A stretch of 64,000 bases of DNA from positions 2,173,937 through 2,237,936 of the forward strand of contig NZ_JH109152.1 in the NCBI RefSeq assembly GCF_000190755.2. Reading direction: 5' to 3'. The translations under genes and the position numbers were made by a program. Position 1 is the stretch's first letter. The number at the start of each line of letters is the position of its first letter. Positions 1 to 8,118 of the stretch are shown piece by piece. The notes under the pieces were generated by a model. That model was given only the letters and a program-made list of their open reading frames with translations, made no database searches and was not told the DNA's origin. The stretch comes from Methylobacter tundripaludum SV96 (GTDB lineage Bacteria; Pseudomonadota; Gammaproteobacteria; Methylococcales; Methylomonadaceae).

Positions 1-3000
1 GTACCCGCAGAACGTGGCTTGGCAGGATTTGTGGGCCATATCACCGACTATATTGATGAGGTCACTACTGACGTAAACGGTGATCCGCTGTGTGGAGGTC
101 AATGCGTTAGCCAATGTTACGTCGTCGTAAACGGGGTAGACGTAGGCACTGTTGCTCCTGTTGATGCCGTAGGCCATTGCCCGACTACCGACGCGTCCGG
201 AAATACCGTCGAAGGCAAGCTCAAGATACCTAACTTGGGTCCTAACCGCTACGCACTGTCCATTACGCCGCCCAATGGTTCCAATTGGCAGCAGACGACA
301 ACGCTGGAAGGCAACCTGGATTGGGATAGCTGGGTCATGGAGGGCGCAACAGGACTGGATACGGAGTTCGTTGTCGCGGGCGAACCCTTCCCGGCCGCCA
401 TTTTCGGTTATGTACAATCGAAAAATACATTATCGGGTGGTGGCGGATCGATTTCAGGTTTCATTGACGCCGTAAAGGTCTACGTTCCAACCACGGGCGG
501 TGTCGGAGGACTCCCTGGAACAATTTGGGGAGGTTTGGCTGGTGCAAAGATTGATGGCCCAGTCAAAAACCCTTGGATCGCCCTGACCGACTTGACGAAC
601 GGAGACACCGCCGTATGGATAGGCCAAGGCGACGCCAACGGTCATTTTTCGATTCCGGGTGTCCCTGAGGGGAACTATACCTTGACCTGGTGGGATTCCA
701 ACTTGAACTATATCCTCGACCTTGTTCAGCTCTCCGTGGGTCCTAATGAAAGCGTCGATATGGGCGTGCTGCCGCTGACCGGCTGGTGGAGCAAGTTCGA
801 AGGGTACGTCTATAACGACACCAATAAGAACGGCAAGAAAGACCCCGGTGAAGCAGGGCTGGCTAATTATCCCGTTAGCATGAAAAAGCGCGAAAATTCA
901 TTAATGGACCGTGGCGCTGTTACTGTGACTACCGACGCGAACGGTCATTATGTCATGGAAAACGCCTATCCGATGACGCAGTGGCTGGTTATGGAGGCTT
1001 ATGATGACTTGCACTACAGCACCGGCATCACCTATCAGGCCGACAACCAGCCGAACGAAACGACCGTGCCGGGCGAAGGCGTGGATGTCAGCGTGTTGCC
1101 CATCATCGGCCTGTCGGGCCATCTTGACTGGGGCAAACACAGCTATGAAGCCGGCACCAACGGCGGCATAGTCGGCACGGTCAGCTACGACACCACCCGC
1201 AATGAAACTGATCCGCGCTTTGCAGCCGTGGAGGCTTGGCAGCCGGGCGTTTCCAATTTGCCTGTTAAACTTTATGCGCCTGTCCCTTGTGGCACCAATA
1301 CCGGGGCACCGTGCGACGCAAGCGGTCGCTATGAGTTGGAGGTAAACGGTGCTTTCAAAAAAGCAACTGTGAGTCCGCTTCAAACCTACATCACCGAAAC
1401 CTGGCAGCGGCCCAGCGGCTGCGTAGCTCGCGATGTCGACGGCAACCCCCTTGTCGGCCAGCAGGTTTTGCCAGCCAACCCGGCCGCAGAATGCCTGGAA
1501 GGCCCGCTGATGGGCATACAGTTCGGCCCGATGCCCGACAATCCGGCGGCCCCGACCAATTTCGGCGCGGCAGTGGACGGCAACTACGGTTTTGGCGGAC
1601 TTAGCCCCGGTGATTACCTGGTCGAAGTTGAGGTCCCGAACGACGCACTCGGCCGGCCGCTGTATAAGTTTACCAGGGAAGAAGACATCAATATCGCCAA
1701 TGGCGATACCTTTGTGCCGCAAATCCCGCCACCGGAATGCGCCGGTCCGCTGCATGAGGTCGACGTGGCTGGTTACGGCACCGACAACTACGGTCCGCTT
1801 GTCGGAGACGGCAATACCGTGCCGGTTGGCGTCACCGTGCCCGCATCAACGCCGACGGTAAATTCAACCTTCGTTAGTATCGGAGGAAGTCCATATGAGG
1901 GTCAGCCTAAGCCCCTGTGCAACATGAAACTGGTGCATGTCAGCAACGGCAAATCGGTTGCCCCAAGTTTCACTGTCTTCACCGACGTACCTATCCCAGC
2001 GCGTTTCTGGGGCCTCATTGTCGACGACCTCAACTTCTCATCCGATCCGAAGGCGCTGAATTATGGGGAAAAGGCTGGCGTGCCGTTTGCACCGGTCGGT
2101 ATTTATGACTGGTCCAACAAACTGGTTCATACGGCCGAGTCGGATTTCAACGGCTTGTTCGACGTGCTGTTACCTTCCACCAACCGCATCAGTTGTCCAA
2201 CGCCTTCCGGTGTTTGTGCCAATCTCTACCGTTTTGTCGGTAACGATCCAGGCACTCCAGGTAATCTGAATCTGAACTACCATCCGGAGTTCCGCACCAT
2301 CGCGGCAGAGTTCGAGGCAATCCCAGGCTTAATCGTTCCGGCTGACCTAGCGCCAACGCAGGTCGGTGTCACGGTGCAATTACCGGGCGGCCAGGTCGCT
2401 CAGCCCTTGAGTTGCCCTCTTAATATATACACGGGTCCAAATGCCACGCCACCTGAAAAGTTGGTGCCTGAGTTGATGGCTGTGTCGACGCCTGTTGTTA
2501 CTCGGCCTTCTGGGACAGCAACGGTTGCTGTCACGATCCAGGGCGACAATTTCGGCACCAAGACCGGCCCGGCCAATGTCTATCTTGATAGTGTGCCTGT
2601 TCCGACGGCAGCATGGACGCCTACGTCAATTACCATGCAGATAACCTCCAGCGCCGCTTTTGTTGGGCCGCACCAGCTCACTATCGTTTCGGCCAATGGC
2701 CAGAAGACGGTGAACGGTCTGACTTTCCATGTGCTTGGTGGCAACTACATGCCGAACGTCATCACCGTGGGGCCTGGCATCAACACCCTGACAAATCCCC
2801 ATGCAATCCAAAACGCATTGGATGCGGCTGCCGTTAATACACAAACGCTGGTAGTGGTTTATCCCGGCGTGGCGGATGCCAATCCGCGGGCTAATCCACG
2901 CGGCGCGTATTACGAAAACTTGATTATCCATTCGCCGGTGAAACTGCAAGGCATAGGACCTGGAGGGATTCGGAGCGACGGTAGCACGGTCGCAGGCACT

Positions 3001-5235
3001 ATTATTGATGGTAGTGCTTTTGCCGGTGATACCCAGCAGGCGACCGACTGGCGCACTACGGTTGCCAATCTGGCCTGGGTAGGGACACAGACAGTATACG
3101 AAGGCGCGGTGATTACCGTGTACCCGCAAACGAGGACGCAGTTCGGTTCGACGTTCAGAGCCAGTATCGATGGTCTGGACCTGCGCGGTGGCGACCAGCA
3201 GGGCTTTCCCACCAACATTAACCAGATCGGAGGTACACCGACAGGCTTAGCGCCTAATGTCGTGACCCAAGGCGGGGCTATTTTCGCCAACGGCTACGCC
3301 CATTATCTGCAGATCACCAATAACGTGGTCCAGAATAATGGCGGCGCCTACGGTACAGTGCGTGTCGGTACGCCGAATCTACAGGGCAATGACGCCAACG
3401 AAGGCACCGATCAGCACAACGACAACGTGCGCATTGCCAATAACCGCATTATTGCCAATGGCGGTACCAATTTAGCGGGAGCTGTCGGACTGTTCGCCGG
3501 AACCAGCAATTATGAGGTGGCCGGCAATGACATTTGCGGCAACTTCTCGGCGGAGTACGGTGGCGGTATCAGCGCCTATGGCCTCAATTACAACCGCGCA
3601 GCGTCTTTTAACAGTACCACCAACTTCGGCGGCAAGATCCATCACAACCGCATTTACCTCAATCGTTCTTACGACGAAGGCGCCGGCATCATGATCGCCG
3701 GGGCACTGCCGTCCAACCCAGACAATCTCTCAACCGGGGCAGGGCCGGTTGCCATATACAGCAATCTCATCCAGGGCAACCTGGCCAATGACGACGGCGG
3801 CGGCATACGCTTTTTACAGGCAGCGGCGGACTGCGCACCGGCGGCAAATACGTACACTCCGTGCAACAGCGATGTTTATAACAACATGATCGTGAACAAT
3901 GTATCGACTCACGAAGGCGGCGGTATCAGTCTTAACGATGCGCCGGCTGTTCGTGTTTACAACAACACGATCATGAAGAACATCACTACCGCCACCGCAG
4001 TCACCAGCACAGGTTCTCCGGCGCCGGCGGGACTTTCCACTTCATTAAATAGCGCTCAGTTGCAGGCTGCGCTCGGAAACCCGGTAACCAACTGGAGCAA
4101 TCCTTTGTTGTTCAACAACATTTTCTGGGACAACCGCGCCGGAGCGCGCTCCGGCAGTACTGTCACTGGTATTGGCGCAGCGGGTGATGCCACGGCGCTA
4201 AACCTTTGGGACCTAGGCGCATCGGATACCAGCGGCCTATTGGCGCCGACCAACTCCATCGTGCAGCAAAACGCAGGACAGTATGCGTATATTACATCGG
4301 CGACTAACGCTAACTCGGATCCACAAGTTGTCACACCCTACGACACAATATTGGATTTTGCGGCATGGCGGACCAACCCGGCGTTCATCGGCGCGATTCT
4401 GGTATCCGCGGATTTGCCGCCTACGCTCTTGGGAGACTACCACCTGCTGGCGGGGTCTACGGCTATCAATTTGGGCGCAGGTAGCAAAAATGGTGTAAAT
4501 GCGCCTGGCCTCGACATCGACGACGGTGCCCGTACGGGATTGCCAGACTCCGGTGCCGATGAACAAGGTATTGTCGGTTCCATACCGGGCGGCGGTGGCA
4601 CACCGGGTGGCGGTGGTGGTGGCACTCCAACACTGCCGGCGCTGGCAGTATTGGATAACTTCAACCGTGCTAATGCCAATACGTTGGGAGGGAATTGGAG
4701 CCAGATTGTCCTTTTCGGTAACGCGGCAATACGTGTCAACAGTAGCCAAGCGGTTGATTTGCTGTTGCCTGGTGCCGCCTACTGGAACGGTATCGGCAAC
4801 AACTTCGGCGCCAACCAGGCGGCGGCCTTCACCTTCGCCAACACGACGCTGAACAACGCAGCGTTGGTGCTAAAGGCAAGCGGTGGCTCCGCATCGATAC
4901 CGGCAAACTTCATCCGTGTGCAATATCAAACGGCGAGTGGTGGCAGAATCGTTGTGCAGACGACAACTAACTCTGGCGGCTCCTACAACACCCGTGCCAC
5001 ATTCACCGCCGGCGCCAATTTCGCCAACGGCAACACGCTGAGCGCAGTCGCCCGGGCGAATGGCACCGTGGAGGTCTATAAGACCGCAGGCACCACCACA
5101 ACACTGGTCGGTAGCGTCATTATTCCGATGACTGGGAGTGGTGCGTGGACGCAAGGCGCAAGCGGTGGCCGAATCGGAATGCAGCTCCCAAGTAGCGCGA
5201 GGGTCGACAATTTCAGCGGCGGTATGGTGCCGTAA
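1..5235 (+). CDS. Giant secreted beta-helix / SdrD-like repeat protein (5' end missing)
   Basis: The frame is open from base 1, so the true start and any signal peptide lie outside the window; the TTG at 19 is only the first possible start inside it. From that codon 1738 residues are seen. The first ~800 hold repeated Cna-B/SdrD-type carboxypeptidase-like folds, for example a YNDTNKNGKKDPGEAG calcium-loop motif near residue 265. An IPT/TIG-like domain follows at ~820-905, then a long right-handed parallel beta-helix at ~915-1490 rich in NN and GG turns and ending in a DSGADE motif. A Gly/Pro linker (~1523-1536) leads to a C-terminal jelly-roll-like domain that resembles the end of the peptidase at 11668. 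There is no catalytic signature I recognise. It probably acts outside the cell as a scaffold or adhesin. It lies 71 bp upstream of the split copper oxidase genes and is presumably co-transcribed with them. Confidence 0.8.
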   Translation, partial: VPAERGLAGFVGHITDYIDEVTTDVNGDPLCGGQCVSQCYVVVNGVDVGTVAPVDAVGHCPTTDASGNTVEGKLKIPNLGPNRYALSITPPNGSNWQQTTTLEGNLDWDSWVMEGATGLDTEFVVAGEPFPAAIFGYVQSKNTLSGGGGSISGFIDAVKVYVPTTGGVGGLPGTIWGGLAGAKIDGPVKNPWIALTDLTNGDTAVWIGQGDANGHFSIPGVPEGNYTLTWWDSNLNYILDLVQLSVGPNESVDMGVLPLTGWWSKFEGYVYNDTNKNGKKDPGEAGLANYPVSMKKRENSLMDRGAVTVTTDANGHYVMENAYPMTQWLVMEAYDDLHYSTGITYQADNQPNETTVPGEGVDVSVLPIIGLSGHLDWGKHSYEAGTNGGIVGTVSYDTTRNETDPRFAAVEAWQPGVSNLPVKLYAPVPCGTNTGAPCDASGRYELEVNGAFKKATVSPLQTYITETWQRPSGCVARDVDGNPLVGQQVLPANPAAECLEGPLMGIQFGPMPDNPAAPTNFGAAVDGNYGFGGLSPGDYLVEVEVPNDALGRPLYKFTREEDINIANGDTFVPQIPPPECAGPLHEVDVAGYGTDNYGPLVGDGNTVPVGVTVPASTPTVNSTFVSIGGSPYEGQPKPLCNMKLVHVSNGKSVAPSFTVFTDVPIPARFWGLIVDDLNFSSDPKALNYGEKAGVPFAPVGIYDWSNKLVHTAESDFNGLFDVLLPSTNRISCPTPSGVCANLYRFVGNDPGTPGNLNLNYHPEFRTIAAEFEAIPGLIVPADLAPTQVGVTVQLPGGQVAQPLSCPLNIYTGPNATPPEKLVPELMAVSTPVVTRPSGTATVAVTIQGDNFGTKTGPANVYLDSVPVPTAAWTPTSITMQITSSAAFVGPHQLTIVSANGQKTVNGLTFHVLGGNYMPNVITVGPGINTLTNPHAIQNALDAAAVNTQTLVVVYPGVADANPRANPRGAYYENLIIHSPVKLQGIGPGGIRSDGSTVAGTIIDGSAFAGDTQQATDWRTTVANLAWVGTQTVYEGAVITVYPQTRTQFGSTFRASIDGLDLRGGDQQGFPTNINQIGGTPTGLAPNVVTQGGAIFANGYAHYLQITNNVVQNNGGAYGTVRVGTPNLQGNDANEGTDQHNDNVRIANNRIIANGGTNLAGAVGLFAGTSNYEVAGNDICGNFSAEYGGGISAYGLNYNRAASFNSTTNFGGKIHHNRIYLNRSYDEGAGIMIAGALPSNPDNLSTGAGPVAIYSNLIQGNLANDDGGGIRFLQAAADCAPAANTYTPCNSDVYNNMIVNNVSTHEGGGISLNDAPAVRVYNNTIMKNITTATAVTSTGSPAPAGLSTSLNSAQLQAALGNPVTNWSNPLLFNNIFWDNRAGARSGSTVTGIGAAGDATALNLWDLGASDTSGLLAPTNSIVQQNAGQYAYITSATNANSDPQVVTPYDTILDFAAWRTNPAFIGAILVSADLPPTLLGDYHLLAGSTAINLGAGSKNGVNAPGLDIDDGARTGLPDSGADEQGIVGSIPGGGGTPGGGGGGTPTLPALAVLDNFNRANANTLGGNWSQIVLFGNAAIRVNSSQAVDLLLPGAAYWNGIGNNFGANQAAAFTFANTTLNNAALVLKASGGSASIPANFIRVQYQTASGGRIVVQTTTNSGGSYNTRATFTAGANFANGNTLSAVARANGTVEVYKTAGTTTTLVGSVIIPMTGSGAWTQGASGGRIGMQLPSSARVDNFSGGMVP

Positions 5236-5306
5236 GCTTGGTGATGGAAAAAGGGGGGCAGCCAGCCCCCCAACTCAGCCCAAACGAATTCTTAGGAGAA
5301 ATTGAC

Positions 5307-6716
5307 ATGAGCAATAACAAACTTTCCAACCACGGCCGCCGGCGTTTTCTAAAACTTGCCGGCAGCGGCCTTGCCATCACTGGCGGCGTCGGACTGCTGC
5401 CCGGCCAACTGCGTCGCCAACTCTTACCTATCAGCGACGCGGCGGCGACTCCGAGCGACCCGGCTGATTTATTCTTCGTCGGCACCGACGGCTGGATCTC
5501 TTTACCGGCATCCCCTGGGATACCTACGTTCCACCCCGACACCTATGCTCCGACGAACTTTACGACGTACATTTTCGGCTTCCGCAATATGACCGGCATA
5601 CCGCCAATGGACCCAGCGGATCCGACAAAAATGAACCCGCTGGTAATCGGACAAAAAAATAAAGCTCAGCATAGCGCACCGCTGTTCTGGGTTGATGAAT
5701 TCACCGGCGCCAATACTTTCCGGCTGGACCTGCTGAACGTCGGCTTGGCGCAACGGCCTGACCTGACCGATTCGCACTCGGTACACTGGCATGGTTTCCG
5801 TAACGTTATCCCGTTTTTTGACGGGGAACCGACCGGCTCCTTTGCCGTCCCGGTAGGCCGCGTGTTTCGCTATATCTTTAAACCGCGCGATCCCGGCACT
5901 TATATGTTCCACTGTCACGTAGAGGACACCGAGCATGTGCATATGGGCATGACCGGCCTGGTCTTTGTACGGCCACGGCAGAATGGCAATACTGCGCTAT
6001 ACCCGAGCGGCAAGTTTGCCTATAACGATGGCGATGGCTCCACCGGCTTCGACCGTGAGTTCGCGATGTTCCTGTCCGAGGTGTGGGCCGAATCCCATTG
6101 GGCCGACGCCCATATCCAGCTGCCGGAATGGAGCGATTACAAGGTGGATTTTACTTTGCTCAACGGACGGGTCTATCCCGATACCCTGGAACCCAATTCG
6201 CCATACAATGCCGCGACTTCCACGCATGCCTACGACACGCAACGTCAAGCGGACGGTGATCTGGTCGTTCCGACCGGACGACCAGACCTGCAATACCAGC
6301 CGCTGTCGGCTCTGGCGACCTGCAACGCAGGCGAACGGGTGTTGCTGCGTTTTGCCAATCTTGGCTTCAAGGAAGCGTCAATGACGCTTGCCGGCATCAA
6401 GATGAAAGTGGTGGGCAAGGACGCGACCCCAATGCGCGGCGTTATTGCGGGCGGGACGGCGCGTACTGGAGTGGACACCAGCTACGAGACCAACACGCTG
6501 TCTTTCGGCGCCGGGGAGAGCTTTGACGCGATCTTTACTGCACCACCGCATTCAGGCGGCTCAGGACCTGACGTCTACATCCTGTACAACCGCGCCTATG
6601 ATCGTTCGGACAATCAGAGCGGCGGCGCCGGCGGCCAGCGTACCGAAATCCGGGTATATCCTCCCGGAACCATTAGTCCGCAGACCATACCCAACGAAAA
6701 CCCTACGGTCGCCTGA
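5307..6716 (+). CDS. Multicopper oxidase subunit carrying type 1 Cu and half of the trinuclear site
   Basis: The start at 5307 follows AGGAGA at 5294-5299; the longer frame from 5238 has no such site. The protein is 469 aa with a Tat-type leader (RRRFLKLAGSG, residues 11-21), consistent with export of a folded copper protein. The first cupredoxin domain has H157-x2-H160-x-H162-G followed by H202-C203-H204-x5-H210-x4-M215. These match the L3 and L4 copper motifs of multicopper oxidases: a type 1 copper (H157, C203, H210, M215) plus four ligands of the trinuclear cluster. The second domain (~250-469) lacks copper ligands. The L1 and L2 motifs needed to complete the trinuclear site are absent here and are found in the next gene. 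The protein resembles the N-terminal part of MofA/OmpB-type six-domain oxidases. The substrate is unknown; Mn(II), Fe(II) or Cu(I) are family precedents only. Confidence 0.85.
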   Translation: MSNNKLSNHGRRRFLKLAGSGLAITGGVGLLPGQLRRQLLPISDAAATPSDPADLFFVGTDGWISLPASPGIPTFHPDTYAPTNFTTYIFGFRNMTGIPPMDPADPTKMNPLVIGQKNKAQHSAPLFWVDEFTGANTFRLDLLNVGLAQRPDLTDSHSVHWHGFRNVIPFFDGEPTGSFAVPVGRVFRYIFKPRDPGTYMFHCHVEDTEHVHMGMTGLVFVRPRQNGNTALYPSGKFAYNDGDGSTGFDREFAMFLSEVWAESHWADAHIQLPEWSDYKVDFTLLNGRVYPDTLEPNSPYNAATSTHAYDTQRQADGDLVVPTGRPDLQYQPLSALATCNAGERVLLRFANLGFKEASMTLAGIKMKVVGKDATPMRGVIAGGTARTGVDTSYETNTLSFGAGESFDAIFTAPPHSGGSGPDVYILYNRAYDRSDNQSGGAGGQRTEIRVYPPGTISPQTIPNENPTVA

Positions 6717-6739
6717 CGACTCGCCAAACGGAGTTCACT

Positions 6740-8083
6740 ATGAATACGTCAACTTTTAAACAGCTGTCACGGCAACTGGCAACACCGCTGGCGGTCGCTA
6801 TCTCAAGCTTGCTTGTGGGCCTGCCCACGATGGTCATGGCCGACCCCTTGGGTGTCGCCTGCACCAACGGAACCAGCCCTAATCCGAGCTTCAATCTCAC
6901 GACCCAGACCGGCGACATCCAATTGCCCGACGGCAATACTATGTATATGTGGGGTTACTCGGTGCAGGGACAGAGCTTCCAGCATCCAGGCCCGGTGTTG
7001 TGCGTCAACCAAGGCGACACCGTGACCATCACCCTCACCAATAACTTGCCGGAAAAAGTTTCGATCATGTTTCCGGGGCAAACCGACATTCTGGCCAATG
7101 GAGTTCCGGCCCAGCCGGAATTCACCGCTAGCCGCGCAACCTCGTTGACCACAACAGCTCCCGCACAAGCCAACAATATTCCTGGGGTGGTTCAATACAG
7201 TTTCGTCGCAAACCTGCCCGGTACCTATATATATGAATCGGGCACCAACCCGCAGAAGCAGGTGCGCATGGGGCTGTTTGGTACGCTGATCGTGCGTCCG
7301 ACCGGAACAGGCGGCGGCTCCGACCACCTGTACAACCGTGCGGATAGCCGGTTCACTACATCGGACAATTCCGCGGGCGCAGGCAACTGGGATGAAGAGT
7401 TCCTTGCCCTGCTTTCGGAGATCGACCCCTATCAGCATTGGGCGGTCGAAGTCAATCCGGCGGCCAACTTTAACTTTAACAACTACAAGCCGCGCTATTG
7501 GCTCATTAACGGACGCGGCTTTCCGGACAGCATCGCCGATAACGCCGCGGCATTTCTACCGAACCAACCTTATGGAGCCTTGGCACGCGTTCATCCGTAC
7601 GGTGCTCCGGCCCACCCTTATCCCGGCGCAATCCGGTATTTGAATGTAGGCTCGGAAGATTACCCGTTCCACCCGCATGGTAACAACGGGTCGGTAGTCG
7701 GCCGAGACGGCCGTTCACTTGAGACGGCGACAGGAGACGACGTGTCTTTCGAGAAATTTATTGTACCGGTCGGGCCGGGACAGACTTGGGACGTGCTGTT
7801 TAGCTGGCACGACGCCGAGCACTATTCGCCTGACAATCCGGTGGATATTAATATTCCTCAGATCGCCAACCAGTTTTTCGGGCAGTTCTACAACTTCAGC
7901 CCCTACCTTGGCGTACAAGGACAACAACCGCCCAATTGGTCGACGCTTAATACCTGCGGTGAGTACTACATCATTTCGCATAATCACGCTCTGTATCAGA
8001 TCACTTCATGGGGTGTAAACATGACGGGGCCGATTACTTATATGCGTGTCGATCCACCTCTACCCAATTCGTGCGCTCAGTAA
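6740..8083 (+). CDS. Multicopper oxidase subunit carrying the complementary trinuclear-site motifs
   Basis: This 447-aa protein has a Sec signal peptide (hydrophobic stretch ~14-33, likely cut after VMA). It starts 23 bp after the previous gene, behind a GGAG at 6729-6732. Two cupredoxin domains are visible. The first keeps the fold signatures (GPVLCVNQGDTV, GTYIYESG) but has lost copper ligands. The second has H311-P-H313-G and, near the C terminus, H414-N-H416-x3-Q420 followed by GVNMTG. These correspond to the L1 (HxHG) and L2 (HxHx3Q) motifs, which in classical oxidases supply the remaining four trinuclear-cluster histidines. There is no type 1 site. The protein therefore looks unable to act alone and would complete the active site with the 5307-6716 product. 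The order resembles the last domain of a six-domain enzyme whose active site lies between domains 1 and 6. Confidence 0.85.
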   Translation: MNTSTFKQLSRQLATPLAVAISSLLVGLPTMVMADPLGVACTNGTSPNPSFNLTTQTGDIQLPDGNTMYMWGYSVQGQSFQHPGPVLCVNQGDTVTITLTNNLPEKVSIMFPGQTDILANGVPAQPEFTASRATSLTTTAPAQANNIPGVVQYSFVANLPGTYIYESGTNPQKQVRMGLFGTLIVRPTGTGGGSDHLYNRADSRFTTSDNSAGAGNWDEEFLALLSEIDPYQHWAVEVNPAANFNFNNYKPRYWLINGRGFPDSIADNAAAFLPNQPYGALARVHPYGAPAHPYPGAIRYLNVGSEDYPFHPHGNNGSVVGRDGRSLETATGDDVSFEKFIVPVGPGQTWDVLFSWHDAEHYSPDNPVDINIPQIANQFFGQFYNFSPYLGVQGQQPPNWSTLNTCGEYYIISHNHALYQITSWGVNMTGPITYMRVDPPLPNSCAQ

Positions 8084-8118
8084 CGGGGCTTTTGCGGAAA
8101 ACTCAGGAGATAACGGAC

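Noticed and set aside
19-21. TTG at 19 as the start of the giant protein
   Set aside because: The frame is open to base 1 and continues with coherent sequence; no ribosome site precedes 19. The gene is simply cut by the window edge.
901-1755. Long minus-strand frame (284 codons) opposite the giant protein
   Set aside because: It has no recognisable domain, is rich in residues typical of antisense frames, and the plus strand clearly codes here.
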